From contig CAYSUS010000086.1 of NCBI GenBank assembly GCA_964434165.1, positions 1 through 31,873 on the forward strand: a stretch of DNA of 31,873 bases, given 5' to 3'. The DNA comes from CAYSUS01 sp964434165 (GTDB lineage: Bacteria; Planctomycetota; Planctomycetia; Pirellulales; Thermoguttaceae). The notes under the pieces were generated by a model, which worked only from the letters and a program-made list of their open reading frames with translations, did no database searches and was not told where the DNA came from. Below are positions 9,787 through 18,430 of this stretch, one piece after another. How positions within the stretch are numbered: position 1 is the stretch's first letter; each line of letters opens with the position of its first letter. Both the position numbers and the translations under genes were made by a program.

Positions 9787-11148
9787 TCACCCGTCCACCC
9801 GCACCTCCAAATACCGCGCGAGCTGGTGAAAATCCTCGTTGGGGTCGATGGGCCGGGCGTGGGCGCGGAGCTTCTCCATGTTGATCAGCTTCTCGAACGG
9901 CTCGTACAGAAGCGACAACTGCCCGCTGACCGAGATCATCACCGCGTCCAGCCCCTGTTCGGCAAGCGCCCGGTAAGCCCCCACGCCGAGTTCGCTGCCG
10001 AGGATCACGTCGAAGGCCGTGGGCGGGTGGCAGCGGACCTCGTAGCCGAACTGCAGGCCGTTGACCTTCTTCTTCTTGCCGGTCCGCCGCTGGTATTCCT
10101 CGTTGGCTAGCCGGGCAAGGCGGCTGCTGTACTTCAGCTGCGAGACCGGGAAGTGGCCGAACTCGTCGGGGGCCAGGGCGCGGAACTCGTCCTCGGCCAA
10201 CCCGTGGTGAATCTCGCTCAGCGGGAGGTACTCGGCCAGCCCCTCGGCCATGGCGATCACGCCGTACGGCTTGCCCACCTTGTCCCGGGCGACCATCGTG
10301 TCCACGATGCGGTTGACCACGGCCGTAACGTCGAACACCTTGCGCGGCAGAGGCTCGCCCTGCCCGTCCACGATCTTCTCGCCGGTCTTGGGATCGACGG
10401 TGTCCTCGGTGAGCCACCACTCCGCTTTGATGTCCTCCAGGCCGATGACCAGGCTGGCCTCGCCGGCGATGGCCGCCCCGTAGGCCAGCCAGCCGGCCGC
10501 GCGGCCCATGAGCTGCGCGAAGTAGTAGGCCCCCGTGGACCTGGCGTCGGCCAGCAGGTTGCGCAGCTCCGTGGCGAACAACTCCACGGCCGTGAAGTAG
10601 CCGAAGGTGAAGTCGATGCCCCGATAGTCGTTGTCGATCGTCTTGGGGAGATGGATCACGCGGATCCGCTTCTCCCCGGCGGGCAGTGTGTCCTGCCACA
10701 TGCGGAACTTGGCCGCCGTGGTCAGCGTGTCGTCGCCGCCGATCGAGATCAGGGCATCGACCTCCAGCGACCGCAGGGCGTCGTACACGGTCTTCAGGGG
10801 CGCGGTGGACTCGGGGCAGTTGAGATCCGCGGGCCTCTTGAGCTTCTTGCCGGGGTTCGCCCGGGCCGTGCCGATCAGGATCCCGCCCGTGGTCCGCACC
10901 CCCTCCATGTCCTCGTGGTCGAGCCTGACGTAGGCCGTGCCCTCCTCCAGGGGTTGGCCCGGCTCGTAGGACATTAGGTGCGTGTAGCCGTTGCGGAAAC
11001 CCAGGACCTCAATTCCATACATCGAAAAGGCAGTGGCGGCGCTTCCGATCACCGCGTTGGCGGCCGGGGCCGGCCCGCCGGAAAACAGGATCGCGACGCG
11101 GCGGAGGTCGGTCTTGGGGGCGGGGGGGCTGGAAAGAGGGCTCGACAT
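9787..11148 (-). CDS. pfp: Diphosphate--fructose-6-phosphate 1-phosphotransferase (PPi-dependent phosphofructokinase)
   Basis: 453 residues. It converts fructose 6-phosphate and diphosphate to fructose 1,6-bisphosphate, reversibly, in glycolysis and gluconeogenesis in the cytoplasm. The nucleotide-loop equivalent ILFSGGPAPAANAVI is at residues 20-34. The GGDDT motif (137-141) has Asp where ATP enzymes have Gly, and PKTIDND (168-174) carries the Lys that in the family favours PPi over ATP. QLMGR and MAEGLAEY motifs for fructose-phosphate binding follow. Length fits the long-type PPi enzymes. The protein starts at ATG 11148. Upstream lies a repeat-rich spacer that separates it from hisH, so it is probably its own unit. 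A short GCGGGG/CCCCGC hairpin lies downstream near 9671-9686. Confidence 0.9.
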   Translation of the reverse strand: MSSPLSSPPAPKTDLRRVAILFSGGPAPAANAVIGSAATAFSMYGIEVLGFRNGYTHLMSYEPGQPLEEGTAYVRLDHEDMEGVRTTGGILIGTARANPGKKLKRPADLNCPESTAPLKTVYDALRSLEVDALISIGGDDTLTTAAKFRMWQDTLPAGEKRIRVIHLPKTIDNDYRGIDFTFGYFTAVELFATELRNLLADARSTGAYYFAQLMGRAAGWLAYGAAIAGEASLVIGLEDIKAEWWLTEDTVDPKTGEKIVDGQGEPLPRKVFDVTAVVNRIVDTMVARDKVGKPYGVIAMAEGLAEYLPLSEIHHGLAEDEFRALAPDEFGHFPVSQLKYSSRLARLANEEYQRRTGKKKKVNGLQFGYEVRCHPPTAFDVILGSELGVGAYRALAEQGLDAVMISVSGQLSLLYEPFEKLINMEKLRAHARPIDPNEDFHQLARYLEVRVDG

Positions 11149-11232
11149 GGACGACTCCGAGACTGTTTGGATCGCGTTAGCTTGGGGCCATTGGGGACCT
11201 GAAAACCTGAATGGCCTTGCACGATGCTGGGA

Positions 11233-11332
11233 GGGAAAAGGGGTCCCAACCCTTTTGCCGGAACGGCCCGAAGGGGGCTTCGCACATAAGGATCCTGACC
11301 CCTTTCCCCAGGATGACCCCTTTCCCCAGGAT
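11233..11332. repeat. REP-like palindromic repeat between pfp and hisH, with an 18-base tandem duplication
   Basis: AAAAGGG (11236-11242) and CCCTTTT (11250-11256) form a hairpin. The word GGGAAAAGGGGTC (11233-11245) recurs in inverted, slightly altered form at 11297-11309, and the unit GACCCCTTTCCCCAGGAT occurs twice in tandem at 11297-11314 and 11315-11332. I recall similar AAAAGGGGTC palindromes as scattered elements in planctomycetes and other bacteria that carry REP-associated Y1 transposases; none is encoded here. On the minus strand the first hairpin might weakly terminate hisH transcription. Confidence 0.6.
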
Positions 11333-11430
11333 CACGCAAGGCGACTCAGCATTTTACCCCGCCCGCGGTATTTCGCAAACGCGGCGGCGCCCCTCGGATC
11401 GCGGCGTTCAGCGCCAGGCTGGAACGCGCG

Positions 11431-12045
11431 CTAGGCTCCACCATACTCGGCGAAGTTGCGCAGCATGAGCAGGCCATGATCCTGGCTCTTCTCCGGGTGG
11501 AACTGGGTGGCCATGAGGTTGTCGCGCCACACCATCGAGCAGAACAGGTCGGGGTAGTCGGTCTCCGTGGCGATCACTTCCTGATCCCGCGGCACCACGT
11601 AGTAGGAGTGGACGAAATACGCCCGGGTGCGATCGGGGATTCCTTCCAGCAACGGAGCCCGTCGGCGGATGTGCAGCTCGTTCCAGCCCATGTGAGGCAC
11701 GGAGTACTGCCGCGGCAGGTCGAAGCGGACCACGTCGCCGGCCACGATGCCCAGGCCAGCGTGTTCGCCGTTCTCGTCGCTTCGCTCGAACAGCAGTTGC
11801 AGGCCCAGGCAGATACCCAGAAACGGCTTGCCCGACGCGATCGAGTCGTGGACCACCTCGATCATGGCGCGGCGGCGCAGCTCGGCGATCGCGTCCTCAA
11901 AGGCGCCGACCCCCGGCAACACGACCTTCGACGCGGCCGCGACTTGATCGGGGTCGCTGGTGACGATCGCCTCGTGACCGACCTTCTCGAATCCCTTCTG
12001 TACGCTGCGAAGGTTGCCCATTCCGTAGTCGATGATCGCGATCAT
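11431..12045 (-). CDS. hisH: Imidazole glycerol phosphate synthase, glutaminase subunit HisH
   Basis: 204 residues, the normal length. HisH hydrolyses glutamine and passes ammonia to HisF, which makes imidazole glycerol phosphate and AICAR in histidine synthesis. The class I glutamine amidotransferase fold is evident: start MIAIIDYGMGNLRSV, oxyanion region LPGVGAF (43-49), nucleophile Cys79 in GICLGLQ, and the His183-Glu185 pair in FHPEKSQ. YSVPHMGWN and AYFVHSYY are HisH-specific. No hisF or hisA is nearby, so the pathway is split in this genome. The spacing of 150 bases from the upstream OmpA-type gene leaves co-transcription open. No clear ribosome binding site precedes the ATG. Confidence 0.95.
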   Translation of the reverse strand: MIAIIDYGMGNLRSVQKGFEKVGHEAIVTSDPDQVAAASKVVLPGVGAFEDAIAELRRRAMIEVVHDSIASGKPFLGICLGLQLLFERSDENGEHAGLGIVAGDVVRFDLPRQYSVPHMGWNELHIRRRAPLLEGIPDRTRAYFVHSYYVVPRDQEVIATETDYPDLFCSMVWRDNLMATQFHPEKSQDHGLLMLRNFAEYGGA

Positions 12046-12195
12046 GGGGCGGCGGGTGTCTTGGCGAGGCTCGCACCGAATACGCGTCTTGGGCAGCGAA
12101 ACGGGAAGTCCTCCAGTATCCCCGGGCCGAAACCCCGGGGCAAGACGCCCGGTACGGTCGGCGTCGGACCTGCCGCCGCCGGAGACCGCCGGGTC

Positions 12196-13035
12196 CTAAC
12201 GGGTGGGGCCGATCGCGGCCACCTTGTCGGGATAGACGACCAGCTCCACGCGATGATTTCGCCGGCGCCCCTCCGGCGAGCCGTTGGAGACCACCGGGTA
12301 GTTGGACCCGTGGCCGGTAACGGACAATTGCCCGGCCTTCAGGGTCGATCGGGCCTTGAGCAGATCGAAGACCGCCATGGCCTCGGCGTACGAGAGATGG
12401 TGGTGAGAAAGCCACAACTTGTTGGGAAGCGGGTCCGTGCTCGTGTGTCCCTCGACTCCGATGCGGTGCCCGGCGAAATCCCGCGAGACGACCGACGCGA
12501 CGGCCAGGACAACGCGCTGTCCCTCGGGACTGAGACGTCCCGAGGGGTCAGGGAAGAGGGTCTCACCCGGCAGTTCCACTCGAATCACGTCGCCGTCGGG
12601 CCGCACGTGGACGCCCGGCAGGTCGATCGTGGGGAGGCCGGCGTGGAGGCTGTTGTTCGGCTGGATCCTGACGCCCCCGCGACTCCGCATCGAGGCATGG
12701 AGGGCCTGGGCGCGGCTCTCGGTTTCTTCTTTCGCCGCCCGGACCTTGGCGAGCTGCTTGGTGACACTGGCCAACTGCTCCTTGATCGCGGCCACTTGCT
12801 GCTCCGCGGCCTCGGCCTGCTGCCGGAACTGCGCGACCTGCACCTCCTTTGCCTGATTAAGCTGGTCCAGGTCATTGGCCCGCGCCTGAAGCTCCTGTGC
12901 CTGGCGCGAAAGAGCCAGATTCTGCTGCTGAAGGTGCTGGACCTGGCCCTTAAGGACCATGGCGTTGTCGGCGCAACCGCTCGCGAGAAGCGCGAGCGAC
13001 ACCGCGACGCCGGGAAGAGATAGAGGCCGGGACAT
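12196..13035 (-). CDS. OmpA-family lipoprotein with coiled coil, peptidoglycan-binding
   Basis: 279 residues from ATG 13035, which has GGAG nine bases upstream; the open frame extends further upstream but would run over the divergent queC gene. The signal peptide ends in a lipobox (LASGC, Cys at about 21), so the protein should be lipid-anchored. Residues 30-120 are a heptad-rich coiled coil (HLQQQNLALSRQAQELQ type). The C-terminal OmpA/MotB-like domain (about 150-270) shows the expected pattern: GETLFPDPSGRLSPEGQ, VEGHTSTDP, LSHHHLSYAEAMAV and GHGSNYPVVSN followed by RRRNHRVEL. Such proteins tie the outer membrane to peptidoglycan. It lies upstream of hisH and divergent from queC. Confidence 0.85.
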   Translation of the reverse strand: MSRPLSLPGVAVSLALLASGCADNAMVLKGQVQHLQQQNLALSRQAQELQARANDLDQLNQAKEVQVAQFRQQAEAAEQQVAAIKEQLASVTKQLAKVRAAKEETESRAQALHASMRSRGGVRIQPNNSLHAGLPTIDLPGVHVRPDGDVIRVELPGETLFPDPSGRLSPEGQRVVLAVASVVSRDFAGHRIGVEGHTSTDPLPNKLWLSHHHLSYAEAMAVFDLLKARSTLKAGQLSVTGHGSNYPVVSNGSPEGRRRNHRVELVVYPDKVAAIGPTR

Positions 13036-13332
13036 GGACGAGCACTCCGCTAGCGCCTGACGCGGTGAAAGCAGGGACGCACCGCTTCCGGCGACTGGGG
13101 GCCGGATCGTAACAGGGCCCTGGGGGGGTGGCAAGGGCAATTGGGCGGGCCCAATAGCCCGACCGGCCAGGATCTCGCGATGACGGAGTCGGGGGTCTCT
13201 CGCCGACGGAGCCCCCCACTCGGAGTCGCGCTGTTCGACATCGGCGGGGCCAGCCTTCATGCGCCGCCATGACGCCCCTAGAATACACGTGTTTCGCCCC
13301 TGAAACTCCCCCGGTCGGAGACTGCACGTCGC

Positions 13333-14019
13333 ATGAACGCGGGCCGCAACCGCCGAGCCATCGGCATCCTGTTCAGCGGGGGTCTGGATAGCGCCGTCCT
13401 TGTGGCCCACCTTCTCGCCAAAGGGCATCGCGTCCACCCCTTCTACATCCGCTCCGGCCTCGTCTGGGAGCGGGCCGAATTGGCCGCTGCGCAGCAGTTT
13501 CTCTGCGCTTTGCGCGGCCCTCGACTCAACGACCTGGTCGTGCTCGATCTGCCTCTGAGCGACGTGTACGGGACGCACTGGAGTGTGACCGGCACGGCGC
13601 CCCCAGGGGCGGACACGTCGGATGAGGCCGTTTATCTGCCGGGGCGCAATCTCCTGCTGATCGTCAAGGCGGCATTGTGGTGCCAGCGCCACGGCGTCGA
13701 GGCGCTGGCGCTGGGCGTGCTTCGATCCAATCCGTTCGAGGACGCGACCGAAGGTTTCTTCGCCGACCTGCAGTCGCTATTGAACCGATCGCCGGACGGC
13801 CCCATCCGCATTACGCGACCGCTCTGCGAGCTGTCCAAGACGCACGTGCTGGGGCTGGGGCGCGAGCTTCCCCTTGAGCTGACGTTCTCCTGCCTGGCGC
13901 CCGTGGAGGGCCGACACTGCGGCCAATGCAACAAGTGCGCCGAGCGCCAGGCCGCCTTCCAAGCGGCGGGGATCGAGGATCGCACCGTGTACTCGCTCCC
14001 AGCCATCGCCCACCGGTAG
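13333..14019 (+). CDS. queC: 7-cyano-7-deazaguanine (preQ0) synthase QueC
   Basis: 228 residues. QueC uses ATP and ammonia to turn 7-carboxy-7-deazaguanine into preQ0, on the way to queuosine in tRNA. The PP-loop motif SGGLDSAV is at residues 15-22, LPGRN at 102-106, and the zinc site is formed by Cys187, Cys196, Cys199 and Cys202 (CLAP...HCGQCNKC). The start at ATG 13333 lacks a strong ribosome binding site but fits the family N-terminus. A TAGAAT box (13279-13284) upstream could be a -10 element; no good -35 was found. queD follows 61 bases later on the same strand, which strongly supports the assignment. No queE or queF is in the window, and I see no preQ1 riboswitch. Confidence 0.9.
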   Translation: MNAGRNRRAIGILFSGGLDSAVLVAHLLAKGHRVHPFYIRSGLVWERAELAAAQQFLCALRGPRLNDLVVLDLPLSDVYGTHWSVTGTAPPGADTSDEAVYLPGRNLLLIVKAALWCQRHGVEALALGVLRSNPFEDATEGFFADLQSLLNRSPDGPIRITRPLCELSKTHVLGLGRELPLELTFSCLAPVEGRHCGQCNKCAERQAAFQAAGIEDRTVYSLPAIAHR

Positions 14020-14080
14020 ATGGACGTTGGAAGTGCATCTGCCCCCTGCTCACCACTCCCCACTCGCCACTCACGTCACC

Positions 14081-14569
14081 ATGTTCCGCGTCACCCGAGA
14101 GATCGACTTCTGCTACGGCCACCGGCTGTTGGACTACGAAGGCAAATGCCGCCACTTGCACGGGCACAACGGGCGCGTGGTGATCACGCTGGCGGCCCCC
14201 GGACTCGACGAGCGCGGCATGGTGCTCGACTTCTCCGACATCAAGCGTGTCGTGAGCCAGTGGATCGACGACACCCTCGATCACCGCATGATCCTCCACC
14301 GCGACGACCCGGTCGCGCCGGTGCTGGCGGAGATGGGCGAGCCGATGATCCTCTTAAGCGATAACCCCACGGCCGAGAATATCGCCCGGCTGATTCACCA
14401 GCACGCGGCGGACCAGGGGCTGCCCGTGGTGGAAGTCGGACTCTGGGAAACGCCCCACTGTAGCGCGACTTACGCGCCGGCCCCGGCGATGGGCCAGCGG
14501 ATCGACGCCCGGTTCGTCAACGAAGACCGACAGAGCGGAGCGGTCCGCGCCCGTTCGGCCGGGGCGTGA
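14081..14569 (+). CDS. queD: 6-carboxy-5,6,7,8-tetrahydropterin synthase QueD
   Basis: 162 residues from ATG 14081; an in-frame ATG 18 codons upstream gives a tail foreign to the family. QueD converts dihydroneopterin triphosphate to 6-carboxytetrahydropterin, the second step of 7-deazaguanine synthesis. Zinc ligands His14, His27 and His29 and the nucleophile Cys23 are visible in CYGHRLLDYEGKCRHLHGH; the catalytic Asp-His pair is in LDHRMIL, and WETPHCSATY carries the conserved Glu that holds the pterin. The last about 15 residues are an arginine- and alanine-rich extension. It is the second gene of a queC-queD unit that ends at the hairpin at 14668-14706. Confidence 0.92.
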   Translation: MFRVTREIDFCYGHRLLDYEGKCRHLHGHNGRVVITLAAPGLDERGMVLDFSDIKRVVSQWIDDTLDHRMILHRDDPVAPVLAEMGEPMILLSDNPTAENIARLIHQHAADQGLPVVEVGLWETPHCSATYAPAPAMGQRIDARFVNEDRQSGAVRARSAGA

Positions 14570-14667
14570 TTGCGGGGCCGCAGGCCGGGAGCCTTTGCGA
14601 GGCCGCGGGCTGGCCTGCCGGCTGAGCTTGTTCAAGGCCTCAATCGCCGTCGCGCCAAGAAAAAATT

Positions 14668-14712
14668 ACAGTCCGGACGGCCCACATGGGGCGCTGTCCG
14701 GACTGTTTCCCC
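14668..14712 (+). terminator. Strong hairpin after queC-queD, likely terminator
   Basis: ACAGTCCGGAC (14668-14678) and GTCCGGACTGT (14696-14706) form a perfect 11-bp stem. The 17-base loop can form a further GCCC/GGGC stem. TTT and a C run follow on the plus strand. On the minus strand the stem is followed by TAATTTTTT, an even better U tract, so it may work in both directions. Confidence 0.65.
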
Positions 14713-15171
14713 CCCTGGGAACGTGCGATCGTCGTCCCCGCCTACGGCCGCCGCATGGGGCTCAAGCGGCGGGGACGTTGGAAATCATCGGCAGTTTCGG
14801 AGCCTTTCCTTTCGGCAATCTTTGCCGGTTGCTCCTGGCATTCGGTCTGCCGCGTTGGCGCCGCAGATCGGGCTTTGCGCGATGGCTGCGCGCGGCTACA
14901 AGGGGCCCGAGGCGTACCGCCGACGTCAGAGGCCTCGTTCGGCACCTCCCGACACGCCGCACGAGTCGTCCCAGTCGCCCCATCATGCCCGGTTGCACGC
15001 TTCAGGCGGATCCGGCGGGTTTCCGCTCATCAACTTTGTGGATTGGGCCGATTCTGAGGAAACCGCGGTCGCGCGTTGAGCCGGCGGTGCGCTCCGTTCC
15101 AGACTTTCCCGGCCTCCGGAAGGATCGCTCGCCTCCAGCCCGTTCGTTGCACAAATCGAGGGATTCCTCAC
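14713..15171 (+). other. Long leader region upstream of the motor cluster
   Basis: About 460 bases without a recognisable gene between the queCD terminator and the GTG start of the channel gene. It holds a second inverted repeat, CGTCCCCGCC (14733-14742) with GGCGGGGACG (14768-14777), 25-base loop. Several frames stay open through it, but their translations are rich in Arg, Pro and Ala and match no family known to me. The promoter of the motor cluster should be here; I find no convincing sigma-70 pair. Confidence 0.5.
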
Positions 15172-16485
15172 GTGAACAAGCTCAACCGAGTTGCCCAGGC
15201 CTTGATCCAGTCTCCGCTCGTGTGGGGGGGCCTGGTATGCGGCGCCTTCTATGGGGCGATGAACTCGTTCGGGCCGCAGGGCCCTCTTCGCCAGCTCTTC
15301 CACGACTACTTCACCGCCCACCCGGTGAACTACGCCGAGTCCGCGATGTTCTTCGTGGGCATCGCGGCCCTCGTCGTCAAAGCCATCCACGTGGTCGCGC
15401 AGAACCGGCGGCTGGAAGAACCGCTGCTGGGGCCGCGGTTGAGCGGCGACGCGGCCGCCGATTGCGATTCGCTGCTGGCGCGGCTCGACCGCCGCGCCGC
15501 GGCCGGCGAGCACTACCTCGTGCGCCGAGTGCGCGAGGCCCTGGAGCACGTCCGCCGCCGCGGCTCCGCGGAGTCGCTCCCCGACGAGCTGAAGTACCTC
15601 TCCGACCTCGACGTAGCCCGCGCCCAGGACAGTTACTCCCTGGTCAAGGTCATCCTCTGGGCGATCCCCATCCTCGGATTCCTGGGTACGGTGATCGGCA
15701 TCACCATGGCCGTGGCCAAGCTGGAGCCCGAGGCGTTGGAGCAGTCGCTCCCGGAGGTCGTGGCGGGGCTGAGTGTCGCCTTCAATACGACGGCCCAGGG
15801 CCTGACGCTGACCATGATCCTGATGTTCGCCTACTTCTTCGTGGAGCGGTCCGAAACGCGGCTCCTGAGCCGAGTGGACGATCGCGCGGAGGAGGAGCTC
15901 CTCGGACGCTTCGAATTGGTGGCCGACACGCCGGACGGCCAGCTTGCCGCGGTGCGCCGCATGACCGAGACGCTTGTGGCCAGCTCCGAGCAGCTCGTGC
16001 GCCGCCAGGCCGAGCTCTGGCAGGCCTCCATGGAGGCGGCCGGCCAGCGTTGGACCGCCATGAGCGACGCCGCGGAGACGCGGCTCCGGTCCTCGCTTGG
16101 CGGAGCGCTGGCCGAAAGCCTCAAGGCCCACGCCCGCGAGCTGGCCGCCGTGGAGCAGGCAGCCGCCGAAGAGAACCGCCGGCACTGGGATCGCGTGCAG
16201 CAAGCCCTGGTTCAGCATACCGAGGCATTGAGCGCGCTTGAGCAGGGGCTGGTGCGCCAGGCGGAGACCGCGTCGCGCGCGGTCGAGGCCAGCGGGCAGA
16301 TCGCCCGGCTCGAGGAAGCCCTGAACCGCAACCTGGCCGCCCTGGCAGGCTCCGGGAACTTCGAGCAAACGGTCAACAGCCTGGCCGCCGCGATCCACCT
16401 GCTCAACGGCCGACTGGGGCAGGTGCCCGGCGAACGTACGAGGGTCCAGCTCGACTCCGCCAAGCGAACGGGTCATGCCGCATGA
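15172..16485 (+). CDS. MotA/TolQ/ExbB-type proton channel protein with C-terminal coiled coil
   Basis: 437 residues from GTG 15172 (GAGGGA nine bases upstream; a longer TTG start would add 32 unrelated residues). Membrane segments are at about 14-32, 55-75, 158-182 and 200-224. The third contains PILGFLGTVIGI, the family signature, and the fourth has AFNTTAQGL, matching the polar Thr that lines the ion path in ExbB and TolQ. A cytoplasmic loop (about 80-155) lies between helices 2 and 3. Unlike ExbB or TolQ (about 230 residues), the protein continues with about 200 helical, coiled-coil-like residues (235-437). The family forms pentamers that use ion flow to move partner proteins. The stop overlaps the start of the next gene (ATGA), so translation is coupled. 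Function of the complex is unknown. Confidence 0.85.
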   Translation: MNKLNRVAQALIQSPLVWGGLVCGAFYGAMNSFGPQGPLRQLFHDYFTAHPVNYAESAMFFVGIAALVVKAIHVVAQNRRLEEPLLGPRLSGDAAADCDSLLARLDRRAAAGEHYLVRRVREALEHVRRRGSAESLPDELKYLSDLDVARAQDSYSLVKVILWAIPILGFLGTVIGITMAVAKLEPEALEQSLPEVVAGLSVAFNTTAQGLTLTMILMFAYFFVERSETRLLSRVDDRAEEELLGRFELVADTPDGQLAAVRRMTETLVASSEQLVRRQAELWQASMEAAGQRWTAMSDAAETRLRSSLGGALAESLKAHARELAAVEQAAAEENRRHWDRVQQALVQHTEALSALEQGLVRQAETASRAVEASGQIARLEEALNRNLAALAGSGNFEQTVNSLAAAIHLLNGRLGQVPGERTRVQLDSAKRTGHAA

Positions 16486-18383
16486 GACGCCTGCGCCGCG
16501 CCGGCAAGCCGGCCGTCGCCGGCGGCCTGTCGCTGTTCCCGTTCCTGGCCGTGCTCATTTGCGTGATGGGCTCGCTGATCGTCCTGCTTGTGGTGCTTGC
16601 CCGCAATGCCCGCCTCCAGGCCACCGAAGCTGCGGCCCGGGCCGCCGCGGAGCGGGACGCGGATATCGGACAGATCGGGCTGCGACGGGAAACGCTCCAG
16701 TGGCGCGCGGAGCAGGTCCTTGCGGCGCGCGACGCGGCCGAGGAGCGTCTCGCCGACGCCCGACTGCGGCTCGGTGGGGCCGAAGACCACATTCGGTCTC
16801 TCAAGAAGGACCTCGAGCGGCTCAGGATTGCCTTCGAGGAAATGGAGCGCACGGCGTCGGGCCAGTCCACGCAGCGCGACCAGTTGGAGAAGAGTCTCGC
16901 GCTATCCAAAGCGAGGCTCGACGCGGCGGAGAAGCGCCTGGCCGACGAACGGGAGAAGGCCCGCACGCGGCGCCGCTCCTACGCGATCGTCCCGTACGAG
17001 GGTCCGCACGGGACGCACCGCCGCCCGATCTACATCGAGTGCCGCAGAAACGTCGTGGTGCTCCAGCCCGAAGGCATCCATCTGGGCCGGCGCGACTTCC
17101 ACGGCCCACTGGGCTCAGGCAACCCCCTGGCCTCCGCGCTCCGGGCCGCGCGCGAGCACCTGGCCCGACGCGCCGGCGGCTTCGCCGATGAGGACGACGA
17201 GCCCTATCCCCTTTTGTTGGTGCGGCCGGACGGGATCGACGCATACTACGCGGCTCGCGAGGCCATGGAATCGTGGGGGGCGGATTTCGGCTATGAGCTC
17301 ATCGGCGAGGACTGGAATCTCGAGTTCCCCCCGGCCGATCCGAACCTCAGTCACGTGATGGCCCAGGCCGTCGATTCCGCGCGGAAGCGCCAGGAGATGC
17401 TGGCCGAGATCGCTCCCCGCTACGCCCGGTCGCGCAGCAAGCCGGTATTCCGCGCCGGCCCCCGGGGCATCGTGCGCGAGCGCGGCCCGGAAGTCGCCGA
17501 CGATGTGCCGCCCGGACCGAGGATATTCGCCTTTGGCGGCGGCGGTGAGGGGCGCGAGGGGCTTCCCGGGCATGCTGGCCGGGCGATGCCGGGCACTGCC
17601 CTGGCGGAAGACGGTCCCAGCGGCAGCGGCTCGCAAGGTGGACGGGGCGGCTGGCAGGATACTCCGGGGCGCGGCGGCGCGGAGTCCCCGGCCGCGTCCC
17701 GCGATGCCGGCGCGGGCGCGGTGTCCGGAAACCTCCAAGGCGGCTTCGCGTCGCACATGGTCGGACCGCGCGACTCCGACCCGATAGACGCCGCCCGGGC
17801 GCGTCAGGAGACTCAAGCCGATCGGACGGGCCCTTACGGTCGCCGCGTTGACGGTCGGCCCGAGGCTCGCCCGGCCGGCCCGGCCCGGTCGGCGGCCGGC
17901 GACCCACGGACACGTGCCGGCACGCCGCTGCGCCCCGGCGAATGGTACGAGCCGCCGCCGCAATCCGCAAGCCGCTCGGGCGAAGGGCAGGCCTCGGACC
18001 ACGATGTCCGCGCGCGTCGGTCGGGCGGCAGTCTCGCCGAGCTGCGGGGCCGAGACTGGGGGCTTCCCGAGACCGGACATGGGGCTGTCCCCATCACCCG
18101 TCCGATTCGAGTGGACTGCCATGCCGATCGGTTGGTGATCGATCCGCAGGGCGCCGCGTCGTCCGCCGTGGTGCCCTTGCGTCCGCGAACCCGGGACAGC
18201 ATCGACGACTTCGTGTCCAAGATATGGGACCACATGGATGGCTGGGGCATCGCCGGGCGCGGCATGTACTGGCGGCCCGTGCTTAGCGTGCGCGTAGCCC
18301 CCGGCGGTGAGAGTCGCTACCAGGACCTTTCGCAACTGCTGGAAGGCAGCGGACTGCAAGTCGAGTTGAAGGCCGGTCGGTAG
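16482..18383 (+). CDS. Single-pass coiled-coil protein with two copies of a periplasmic module; ExbD-like partner lacking the membrane Asp
   Basis: 633 residues. One membrane helix (17-41, SLFPFLAVLICVMGSL) follows a basic N-terminus, then a coiled coil (45-162). The helix aligns with ExbD/TolR (TPxxDV), but Ala23 replaces the Asp that carries protons in that family. A module at about 180-282 begins RRPIYIECRRNVVVLQPEG and ends in an ExbD-like helix-strand pattern (LLLVRPDGIDAYYAAREAM). A second copy begins at 539 (TRPIRVDCHADRLVIDPQG), so the domain is duplicated. The copies are joined by a Gly-, Arg- and Pro-rich linker (about 315-535). It overlaps the channel gene by four bases and is followed 47 bases later by a shorter relative. 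The protein is probably anchored in the inner membrane with its bulk in the periplasm. Family role inferred from context and topology. Confidence 0.7.
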   Translation: MRRLRRAGKPAVAGGLSLFPFLAVLICVMGSLIVLLVVLARNARLQATEAAARAAAERDADIGQIGLRRETLQWRAEQVLAARDAAEERLADARLRLGGAEDHIRSLKKDLERLRIAFEEMERTASGQSTQRDQLEKSLALSKARLDAAEKRLADEREKARTRRRSYAIVPYEGPHGTHRRPIYIECRRNVVVLQPEGIHLGRRDFHGPLGSGNPLASALRAAREHLARRAGGFADEDDEPYPLLLVRPDGIDAYYAAREAMESWGADFGYELIGEDWNLEFPPADPNLSHVMAQAVDSARKRQEMLAEIAPRYARSRSKPVFRAGPRGIVRERGPEVADDVPPGPRIFAFGGGGEGREGLPGHAGRAMPGTALAEDGPSGSGSQGGRGGWQDTPGRGGAESPAASRDAGAGAVSGNLQGGFASHMVGPRDSDPIDAARARQETQADRTGPYGRRVDGRPEARPAGPARSAAGDPRTRAGTPLRPGEWYEPPPQSASRSGEGQASDHDVRARRSGGSLAELRGRDWGLPETGHGAVPITRPIRVDCHADRLVIDPQGAASSAVVPLRPRTRDSIDDFVSKIWDHMDGWGIAGRGMYWRPVLSVRVAPGGESRYQDLSQLLEGSGLQVELKAGR

Positions 18384-18430
18384 GCGACAGCGAAGCTCCA
18401 CAAGACAAAGTCCGAATCTCGAAGCACCCC

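Noticed and set aside
13036..13332. preQ1 riboswitch before queC
   Set aside because: No conserved preQ1 aptamer pattern or A-rich tail could be found in the intergenic sequence.
13036..13692. Upstream extension of the OmpA-type lipoprotein frame
   Set aside because: It would overlap queC and place the signal peptide and lipobox in the middle of the protein.
14836..14850. Sigma-54-like GG-N10-GC site (TGGCA...TGC) upstream of the motor cluster
   Set aside because: Only part of the consensus is met, it is more than 300 bases from the start, and such matches arise often by chance in GC-rich DNA.
14595..16241. Long open frame (548 codons) overlapping the channel gene in another frame
   Set aside because: Arg- and Pro-rich translation typical of a shifted frame; the channel protein with its signature motifs explains the region.
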